DNA from: Deinococcus planocerae
Lineage (GTDB): Bacteria > Deinococcota > Deinococci > Deinococcales > Deinococcaceae
Length of the DNA stretch: 47,301 nt
Reading direction: 5' to 3'
NCBI RefSeq assembly: GCF_002869765.1
Contig: NZ_PNOR01000033.1
Coordinates: 1 to 47,301, forward strand
Shown: positions 39,933 to 47,301 of the stretch, one piece after another
Layout of the letters: every line of letters starts with the position of its first letter
Numbering within the stretch: the first letter of the stretch is position 1
Program-made: the position numbers and the translations under genes
The notes under the pieces: model-generated
Database searches by the model: none
What the model was told of the DNA's origin: nothing
The model's input: the letters and a program-made list of their open reading frames with translations, nothing else

Positions 39933-41327
39933 ATGAGCTTCCCGGAAATCACGGTCATCGGCGCGGGGCTGGCGGGGTCGCAATCGGCCCTCGCGGCGGC
40001 CAGGGCAGGCGTGCGGGTGCGCCTCCATGAAATGCGGCCCGTCAAGATGACGCCCGCCCACCGTTCGGGGAACTTCGCGGAACTGGTCTGCTCCAACTCC
40101 CTGGGCGGCGAGGGCGAGATGCAGGCCAAGGGTCTCCTCCAGGCCGAACTCCGCAGCGTGGGCGGCGAGATCATCACCTCGGCGGACGCCTCCCGCCTCC
40201 CCGCCGGGAATGCGCTGGCCGTCGAGCGCGAGGAGTTCAGCGCCCGCGTCACCCGCGCCGTCCGCGAGCACCCCCTCATCGAGGTCGTGGAAGGTGAGGT
40301 CGAGCGGGTGCCCGAGGGGATCGCGGTCATCGCCTCCGGGCCGCTGACCTCCGACGCGCTGGCCCAGGACCTCGCCCGCCTGACCGGGAGCGAGCGGCTG
40401 AGCTTCTACGACGCCGCCGCGCCCGTGATCGCCTTCGAGAGCATTGACCTGGAAAAGGCGTGGCGGGCCGGACGTTACGACCAGAGTGCCGACTACATCA
40501 ACTGCCCCTTCACCAAGGAGGAGTACCTCCGTTTCTTCGAGGCGCTGGAGCAGGCCCGCAGCCACACGCCGCACGACTGGGAGAAGCTCGAATTCTTCGA
40601 GGGCTGTATGCCCATCGAGGAGATCGCCCGCCGCGGCGTGGACACCCCCCGCTTCGGCCCGATGTCGCCCAAGGGCCTGGACGACCCCCGCACCGGACGC
40701 TGGCCCTACGCCGTCGCCCAACTGCGCCAGGAGGACCGCGAGGGGAGGTTGTGGTCCCTCGTCGGCTTCCAGACGGGGCTGAAGTGGGGTGACCAGAAGG
40801 CGGTCGTGCAACTCATCCCGGGTCTGGAGAACGCCGAGGTCGTCCGCTACGGGGTGATGCATCGCAACACGTACCTCAACGCGCCGGAGGTGTTGGACTC
40901 CACGCTGGCGCTCCGCGCCGATCCCACCAAGTTCGTCGCGGGGGTGCTGGCGGGCACCGAGGGCTATCTGGAATCGGCGGCGACGGGGTGGCTGGCCGGA
41001 CTGAATGCCGCGCGGCTCGCCCTCGGTCATCAGCCTCTCACCCCGCCCGCCGAGTCCATGCTGGGCGGCCTGGTGCGCTACCTCGCCTCCGCCAACGCCA
41101 GGGGGTTCCAACCCATGAACGTGAACTGGGCGCTCGTCCCTGAAATCCCCGTTCCCGAAGGCCGCCGCAAGCTCGGCAAGCGGGAGAAACGCCCGGTGAT
41201 GTTCCGCCGGGGCCTGGACGCCTTCATGGACTGGGCGGGAGAGGAGGCAGGGCTCAGCGTCACGCCGCCTCCCGAGCCCCAGCCTGCCCCCGAGGCCGAG
41301 GAACAGGCCGCGCCTGTCTTAAGGTAA
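39933..41327 (+). CDS. trmFO: Folate-dependent tRNA U54 methyltransferase
   Basis: A 464-aa FAD- and methylene-THF-dependent enzyme that makes m5U54 (T54) in the tRNA T-loop. FAD-binding [22 protein letters not shown] at the N-terminus, the diagnostic [40 protein letters not shown] and [15 protein letters not shown] are all present; the catalytic cysteine is in the CSNSL or NCP block. A Pro/Glu-rich C-terminal tail of about 25 aa is extra. TACACT lies 8 nt before the ATG. Confidence 0.97.
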   Translation: MSFPEITVIGAGLAGSQSALAAARAGVRVRLHEMRPVKMTPAHRSGNFAELVCSNSLGGEGEMQAKGLLQAELRSVGGEIITSADASRLPAGNALAVEREEFSARVTRAVREHPLIEVVEGEVERVPEGIAVIASGPLTSDALAQDLARLTGSERLSFYDAAAPVIAFESIDLEKAWRAGRYDQSADYINCPFTKEEYLRFFEALEQARSHTPHDWEKLEFFEGCMPIEEIARRGVDTPRFGPMSPKGLDDPRTGRWPYAVAQLRQEDREGRLWSLVGFQTGLKWGDQKAVVQLIPGLENAEVVRYGVMHRNTYLNAPEVLDSTLALRADPTKFVAGVLAGTEGYLESAATGWLAGLNAARLALGHQPLTPPAESMLGGLVRYLASANARGFQPMNVNWALVPEIPVPEGRRKLGKREKRPVMFRRGLDAFMDWAGEEAGLSVTPPPEPQPAPEAEEQAAPVLR

Positions 41328-41418
41328 TGGGGGAAGTGAGGGGACCGTACGCCTTCCCCAGACGACCTGGCCCTCCCCGTCCGGCGACTTCGACAACGCG
41401 GCGGTAGACTCTTTCCCG

Positions 41419-43368
41419 ATGGAGATCGGGGCGACCGTGGTGGGGCGCTACGTGCTGCGCGCCCTGGTGGGGGAAGGCGGCAGCGCGAAGGTGTACCGCG
41501 CCCTGGACACCCACCTCGACCGCGAGGTGGCCGTCAAGGTGCTCCACCCCCACACCTCCGACGCCGAACGCGCCCGCTTCCTGCGGGAGGTGCGGACCCT
41601 CGCGCGGCTGACCCACCCCGGGGTGGTGCCTGTCCTCGACCTGGGCGAGACGCGGGAGGAGAGCGGGGCGGAGCGGGTCTTTTTCACCATGCCGCTCCTG
41701 GCAGGCGGGCCGATCACCGCGCTGGGGCCGCTGGAGGACGCGCCCGGACCGCTGGCCCACTTTCTGACTGCCGCCGCCTTCGCCTCGCGGGCGCTGGCCC
41801 ACATCCACGGCCACGGGATCGTCCACCGCGACCTGACGCCCGGCAACGTCCTGCTCGACGACGCCCGGCTGCCGCGCATCATGGACTTCGGGCTGGTGGC
41901 CCTCTCGGACCACACCCGGCACCTCACCCGCTCGGGGGTCACGTTGGGCACGCCCGCCTACATGGCCCCCGAGCAGGCGCGCGGGGTGGGGGTGGGGCCG
42001 CGCAGCGACCTGTACGCGCTCGGCGCCGTGCTGTACCGGGTGGCCTGCGGGAGCCCGCCCTTCGTGGGTGACAGCGACCAGAGCGTCCTCTACCAGCACG
42101 TGTACGAGCCGCCGCCCGATCCCCGGGAGCTGAACCCCGCCGTGCCCGACGCCGTCGCCCGCGTGCTGCTGGCCCTCCTCGCCAAGGGGCCGGAGGACCG
42201 CCCCGGAAGCGGCGAGGCGGTCACGCACCTGTGGGACCTCGCCCGGCGGGACGTGTGGACGCGGCACGCCCGGGGGCAGTACCGGGGAGGCCGCGCCCGC
42301 ACCGGCGAGCACCCCGACGGCCCGGCCCGGGTGGAGGGATTGCGCGAGGCCTGGAGCGTGGCCCTTCCCGGCGAGGTGACCTGGCCCGCCGCCGTGGTGG
42401 GGGAGGGGGACCTCGTGGCGGTGGGGACGCGGGGGGGGCAGCTCGTCCTGACCCACGCCTCCGGGCGGCCCTACGCGACCTACGCGGCGCGCGACGAGGT
42501 GACGGCCCCGGCGACCTTCATCGGCGGGGCGGTGCTGTATGGGGGCTGGGACGGCACCCTGCGGCGGGTGCGGCTCGGGGACGGGGCGGAGGGCTGGCTC
42601 CACCAGGCGCGGGCCGAGTTCACGGGGGCGCCGACCCTTTGGGGCGAGCGGGTGCTCGCCACCAGCCGCGACGGGCACCTCCACGCCCTGCACGCGGCGA
42701 GCGGCGAACTCGCCTGGGCCTACCGGGCGGCGGGGCCGGTGGCGGCGAGCCCCGTCGTGTGGGCGGGGGCGGCGCTGCTGTGCGACGAGAACGGCTGGCT
42801 GCACGCCCTCGACGCGCGGGAGGGCACGCCGCTGTGGAAGGTGGAGGTCGGCACGGTCCACGCCACGCCCGCCCTCGCGCCGACCGGGCCGGGGGAGGCG
42901 ACCCTGATCGTCCCCACCTGGCCCGGCGAGGTGCACGCCCTGAGCCTGAGCGCGGCGTCGGGGCGCGCGGCGCTCGCCCAGCCCGAGCCCACCCTCTGGA
43001 CCTACGACGTGGAGGACGAGATCTGGGCCGCCCCGGCGGTGACCGGGAACCTCGCCGTCGTGGCCGGGTGGGGGGGCACGGTGCGGGCCCTGAGGCTGTC
43101 CGACGGTGAGGACGTGTGGGCGTTCGCGCTGGGGGGCCGCGTGACCGCCAGCCCCGTGGTGAGTGCCGGGCTCGTCTTCCTGGCCTCCGAGGAGGGCGAA
43201 CTCGTCGCGCTCGACGTGCGGAGCGGAAAGGTGCGCTGGCGCCGCCAGGAGCGCGAGGGGGTGCAGGCCACGCCGCTCGCCGCCGGGGGGACGCTGTACG
43301 TGGCCTTCATGAACGGGACCCTGCGGGCCTACCGGGGGGGGCCGGAGGAGCACGGCACCGGAACCTGA
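41419..43368 (+). CDS. rqkA: Ser/Thr protein kinase with PQQ-type beta-propeller (RqkA-like)
   Basis: A 649-aa protein. Kinase domain, residues about 10-285: [12 protein letters not shown], catalytic Lys40 in [14 protein letters not shown] at 136-143 (usual K of HRDLKP replaced by T), DFG at 156-158, and APE (AYMAPEQ). The C-terminal half has six or more PQQ/beta-propeller blades, such as [30 protein letters not shown] and [15 protein letters not shown]. This architecture is that of D. radiodurans DR2518 (RqkA), a kinase promoting double-strand-break repair. I see no transmembrane segment. TAGACT lies 8 nt before the ATG. The symbol is by architecture; orthology needs a search. Confidence 0.75.
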   Translation: MEIGATVVGRYVLRALVGEGGSAKVYRALDTHLDREVAVKVLHPHTSDAERARFLREVRTLARLTHPGVVPVLDLGETREESGAERVFFTMPLLAGGPITALGPLEDAPGPLAHFLTAAAFASRALAHIHGHGIVHRDLTPGNVLLDDARLPRIMDFGLVALSDHTRHLTRSGVTLGTPAYMAPEQARGVGVGPRSDLYALGAVLYRVACGSPPFVGDSDQSVLYQHVYEPPPDPRELNPAVPDAVARVLLALLAKGPEDRPGSGEAVTHLWDLARRDVWTRHARGQYRGGRARTGEHPDGPARVEGLREAWSVALPGEVTWPAAVVGEGDLVAVGTRGGQLVLTHASGRPYATYAARDEVTAPATFIGGAVLYGGWDGTLRRVRLGDGAEGWLHQARAEFTGAPTLWGERVLATSRDGHLHALHAASGELAWAYRAAGPVAASPVVWAGAALLCDENGWLHALDAREGTPLWKVEVGTVHATPALAPTGPGEATLIVPTWPGEVHALSLSAASGRAALAQPEPTLWTYDVEDEIWAAPAVTGNLAVVAGWGGTVRALRLSDGEDVWAFALGGRVTASPVVSAGLVFLASEEGELVALDVRSGKVRWRRQEREGVQATPLAAGGTLYVAFMNGTLRAYRGGPEEHGTGT

Positions 43369-43475
43369 GGGCTTCGCCGAACGACGAGCCCCCTGACGTT
43401 TGTCTCGGCAGGCGAGGGTAGACTTCTGGCAGGACGCCGCTCCCCACGCTCCGTCCATGCCACGGAGGAACCCAT

Positions 43476-43781
43476 ATGCCCAACATCGGACCCGGTGAAC
43501 TCCTCGTCATTCTCCTGATCGCGCTGCTCGTCTTCGGCCCGAAGAAACTGCCCGACCTCGGCAAGAGCCTCGGCGCGGGCATCCGCGAGTTCCGCCGGGG
43601 CACCCAGGGCCTCAAGGAGGAGCTTGAGGGCAGCTTCCGCGAGACGCCCCCCGCCCCTCAGCCCGCCCCCGTGCAGACGGTGGTCGCCAGCGCCGCGCCC
43701 CAGCCCGTGCAGGCTGTCACCCCCCAGGCCGTGACGCCCCAGGCGGTGAAGCCCACCCCCGACGACCCCCAGCGGGGCTGA
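43476..43781 (+). CDS. tatA: Sec-independent translocase protein TatA
   Basis: A 101-aa component of the twin-arginine export pathway. One N-terminal membrane helix ([17 protein letters not shown]) precedes the [25 protein letters not shown] amphipathic helix, the family signature. A Pro/Gln/Ala-rich tail follows. AACCCAT separates the GGAGG Shine-Dalgarno from the ATG. tatC is not nearby. TAGACT upstream (43420) marks a likely promoter with a leader of about 45 nt. Confidence 0.93.
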   Translation: MPNIGPGELLVILLIALLVFGPKKLPDLGKSLGAGIREFRRGTQGLKEELEGSFRETPPAPQPAPVQTVVASAAPQPVQAVTPQAVTPQAVKPTPDDPQRG

Positions 43782-43796
43782 CCCCCCACCACCCAC

Positions 43797-43828
43797 CGCC
43801 GCCCTCCTGACCACCGGGGGCGGCGTTT
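43797..43828 (+). terminator. tatA terminator
   Basis: CGCCGCCC (43797-43804) pairs with GGGCGGCG (43818-43825), followed by TTT; 16 nt past the stop. Confidence 0.7.
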
Positions 43829-43924
43829 CCGTTGCCCTGTACCCCCATCGTGGGGGGTCGAAAAGACGCTCCAGAACGCGAGTTTGCCCGACGGGGAGGG
43901 GACGCCCTTCGCTACACTGCGCCC

Positions 43925-44007
43925 GTGACCTTGCAAGAGATGACGGCACCCCAGGACGAGACCGGCGAGACGCGGCGTGTGGCGGGACACCTCCCGCCGA
44001 GGGGCTG

Positions 44008-44008
<1 letters not shown>
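43925..44008 (+). CDS. 27-codon leader ORF coupled to comM
   Basis: A GTG-start ORF of 27 codons ([20 protein letters not shown] then GHLPPRG). TACACT (43913-43918) lies 6 nt upstream, so it sits at the 5' end of the transcript as a leaderless ORF. Its TGA shares one nucleotide with the ATG of comM (TGATG at 44006-44010), the standard re-initiation junction. Too short for domains; the peptide may matter less than the act of translating it. Confidence 0.6.
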
Positions 44009-45507
<1,499 letters not shown>

Positions 45508-45891
45508 GCCGCGTTCCGATGCGCCCGTGCTCGGCGGGCTTACCGTCAAGTTCTCGCCCCACGACCCGGACGCCGCACCGCCCGGACCTGCAAGCCGACA
45601 CGCCCGCCCGGCCCACCTTTACGCGGCTGGCCTCCGGGCCGAGCCTCTTCCCGATGCGGATCGGCGTGTCCTCCCTGCCGGTGACCGGGGATCGAGGGCT
45701 CCCTGTTCATGAGCACCGGGTTCCTGACCGCCAGCACCCTAACCCTGAGCGACCGCCACGAGCACGAGAGGTTCGTCCACCGCCCGCGAAGTGCCCACGC
45801 CGAGCGGGTCCCGAGCAAGGACGGGAGCTGACAGCGAAGGGCCGACCCAGCACAGACGCGGCGGGTCGGCCCTCTAAGCGAGGGTGTCCGG
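45508..45891. other. 384-bp intergenic region
   Basis: I see no confident gene. A 40-codon frame starting ATGAGCACCGGGTTCCTG at 45709 and ending at 45831 has no Shine-Dalgarno or -10 box and could be a remnant. The hairpin at 45838-45873 follows it. Confidence 0.5.
45838..45873. terminator. Perfect 11-bp hairpin
   Basis: AGGGCCGACCC (45838-45848) pairs with GGGTCGGCCCT (45863-45873). It stands just after the end of the minus-strand tandem genes and may end their transcript. Confidence 0.55.
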
Positions 45892-46137
45892 TCAGACGGT
45901 TCCCCCACCGCTGTCGCGCTCTCCGGGCACGGTTCCGTCCGGGGTGATGTCGGGGTCAAGGACGGCGGGCACGGCGGTGGTGTTCGCGTTGGCGACGGCG
46001 GGCAGGGCGATCTGGTCGTTGTCCCAGAGTTCGCCGCTCGTCGCCGGAGGATTTTTCAGATTGCCGCCTTCCTGCTCGACCTCCTCGACGCTGCGGCCTA
46101 GGGGTGTGTCGCCGTACCGGTTCTCGCTGTCGGTCAT
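45892..46137 (-). CDS. Small acidic protein, tandem paralogue 2
   Basis: An 81-aa protein starting MTDSENRYGDTPLGRSVEEVE, nearly the same as its neighbour (46178-46462). The rest is Ala/Pro/Thr/Asp-rich with no fold that I recognise. It looks like a tandem duplicate. Start at 46137 has GAGGGGG upstream at a loose distance. Confidence 0.7.
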   Translation of the reverse strand: MTDSENRYGDTPLGRSVEEVEQEGGNLKNPPATSGELWDNDQIALPAVANANTTAVPAVLDPDITPDGTVPGERDSGGGTV

Positions 46138-46177
46138 GCTCTCTGCCCCCTCGTGGTGCCGGGCACGGCGCCCGGCG

Positions 46178-46462
46178 TCAGGCGCTTCCCTCGCTGCTGT
46201 CGCGGTTCTCGCGGGCCGTGCCGTCCTCGGCCCCGCCGGTGTTCGCGTCCGTGACCCGGTTCACGTCCACGACGCCGGGGATGACGGCGGTGCCCGCCGG
46301 GCCGCTCAGCACGGGGGCCGCCGGAACTCCGGCGAGCATGTCGTCGTCTCGGACCTGTTCGCCGGGGACGGCGGAGTTCACCCGGTTGCCCGCGTCTCCC
46401 TCGACCTCCTCGACGCTGCGGCCCAGGGGAGCGTCGCCGTACCGGTTCTCGTTGTCGGTCAT
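46178..46462 (-). CDS. Small acidic protein, tandem paralogue 1
   Basis: A 94-aa protein starting MTDNENRYGDAPLGRSVEEVE, followed by a Gly/Ala/Val/Asp-rich region. The shared 20-residue head with the gene 40 bp downstream shows a tandem duplication. No domain recognised. Low hydrophobicity and acidity suggest a soluble, possibly disordered stress protein. The ATG at 46462 has CACACT 5 nt upstream, a weak -10 box. Confidence 0.7.
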   Translation of the reverse strand: MTDNENRYGDAPLGRSVEEVEGDAGNRVNSAVPGEQVRDDDMLAGVPAAPVLSGPAGTAVIPGVVDVNRVTDANTGGAEDGTARENRDSSEGSA

Positions 46463-46612
46463 GGCCCAGTGTGTGGGGGGCGGCGGGCCGGGCGCGTGAG
46501 TCGCGGCTTGGGGGCGCCTTCATGCCGGGGGGGCGGGCGAAGATGCAGAGGAAGGTGCGTGCGGGCGCGGTCGACCCGCTATGCTGCCCTTCAAGGTGAG
46601 GAGAGCTGAGCC

Positions 46613-47301
46613 ATGAATGACCGCGTACAGTCGGCCCTCAAGGGGCTGGGCATCGGCGTGCCGCCCGTCGCGACGCTGGAACGTGAGGGGGCGTTTTTCG
46701 CCCTGCTGGACGACACCCTGATCTACCAGGACGCGGGCGGCACCCGCCGGGTCACCCTGCGCGACCTGACCCGCATCCACAGCGACGAGGAAGGCCTCCT
46801 GCGGGTCGAGACCCCCGCCGGAACCGCCCTGACCGCCAGCCTGCTCGGCTACGACCCCGCCCGCGTCCAGACCTTCTTCTCGGGGGTGCGCGACGCCACC
46901 GCCCGCGCCAAGCACCTCCCCACCTCGCCCCTCCCCGGCATGAGCGGGCAAAAGACTTTCGGCCCCCCGCCCGGGTCCCCCCCCGCCGCGGCCAAGGGGC
47001 CGCCTCCGGCTCCCTCCACCCCCGCCGCCGGACCCCCCCGCGAGGAGCCGAGGCCGAAGGTCCGCCTGGACGCCGCAAAGGTCCCGGCCCCCGGGAAGGA
47101 GGACCCGACCCCGCCCCGCGAGCGCCCCGCCCCGCCCGCCTCCCCCCGCGCGACCCAGTGGAAGCCGCCCGGCCAGAACGACCTCGGCGGCGAGACCGTG
47201 CGGGTGATCGGCCCGGCGGGGGGGGGCCAGACGCCCGCCCCCCCGCCCCCCGCGGCGAAGGCTACCCCGACGCCCGCGCCCACCCCCGTGACGCCCGCCC
47301 C
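46613..47301 (+). CDS. Partial protein with globular head and Pro/Ala-rich linker
   Basis: The frame is open from ATG 46613 to the window end (229 codons, no stop). Residues 1-105 look globular ([44 protein letters not shown]), followed by a Pro/Ala/Lys-rich linker of more than 120 residues ([15 protein letters not shown] and later), so a second domain or membrane segment probably follows outside the window. TATGCT (46580-46585) and GAGGAG upstream support the start. Function unknown. Confidence 0.7.
   Translation, partial: MNDRVQSALKGLGIGVPPVATLEREGAFFALLDDTLIYQDAGGTRRVTLRDLTRIHSDEEGLLRVETPAGTALTASLLGYDPARVQTFFSGVRDATARAKHLPTSPLPGMSGQKTFGPPPGSPPAAAKGPPPAPSTPAAGPPREEPRPKVRLDAAKVPAPGKEDPTPPRERPAPPASPRATQWKPPGQNDLGGETVRVIGPAGGGQTPAPPPPAAKATPTPAPTPVTPA

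Noticed and set aside
45519..45947. Open frame of 142 codons after comM
   Set aside because: Arg/Pro-rich translation with no motif, no Shine-Dalgarno or -10 box; it runs through a hairpin and into the opposite gene.

Overview
The window is about 47 kb of chromosome from a Deinococcus-type bacterium. Base composition is very GC-rich (I estimate near 70%). The gene content fits: gyrB, mutS-mutL, mfd, mnmE, trmFO, gltX, an HspR repressor and a kinase resembling the radiation/PQQ-responsive RqkA. A 17-bp palindrome matching the Deinococcus radiation/desiccation response motif (RDRM) lies directly upstream of the gyrB promoter. About twenty genes carry a TANNNT -10 box 5-8 nt before the start codon, the arrangement of leaderless mRNAs known to be common in Deinococcus; I used it to choose starts.

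Layout. 0.3-3.9 kb: an ABC substrate-binding protein, a release-factor-like protein with an intact GGQ, a DinB-family protein and an orphan gene. 3.9-9.6 kb: mfd, a DUF559 nuclease gene sitting behind palindromic repeats, and gyrB (minus) with promoter, RDRM and terminator. 9.9-15.2 kb: a von Willebrand A protein, a membrane protein, a kynurenine-formamidase homologue, a thioesterase/pterin-dehydratase pair and a lipoprotein. 15.3-21.1 kb: mutS-mutL (GTGA overlap) and gltX. 21.6-24.4 kb: a B12-binding mutase subunit, an MFS transporter, an MHYT membrane sensor and tRNA-Ser(GGA). 24.5-27.0 kb: a small secreted-type protein, a degenerate copy of the 5' half of the same tRNA, then an AT-rich insertion carrying one OLD-like ATPase/TOPRIM gene, the best candidate here for a recently acquired defence gene. 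27.0-32.6 kb: purN with a DUF402 gene, an M20 dipeptidase, and an hspR-nudix-phosphoesterase operon in which HspR is internally duplicated. 32.8-37.5 kb: two paralogous phosphoribosyltransferases with a GNAT domain between them, all in one reading frame; a small acidic protein; mnmE; a SUKH protein; and a DUF4258 gene behind a promoter-plus-terminator leader. 37.8-47.3 kb: a tandem GNAT protein, a zinc-ribbon protein, a DUF305 protein, trmFO, the RqkA-like kinase, tatA, a 27-codon leader ORF coupled to comM, two tandem small acidic genes, and a partial gene running off the end.

Intergenic spaces hold at least four families of short palindromic repeats: GTGGTCAGTGG/CAGTGGGCAGTGG type; GTCACCCTGAG...CATGAC type; a composite CTCCCCCTTGAGGGG element; and a perfect 19-bp hairpin. 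No CRISPR array, rRNA or intact insertion sequence was seen. Functionally the window is dominated by DNA repair and topology (mfd, gyrB, mutS, mutL, the RqkA-like kinase, comM), tRNA modification (mnmE, trmFO) and stress control (hspR).
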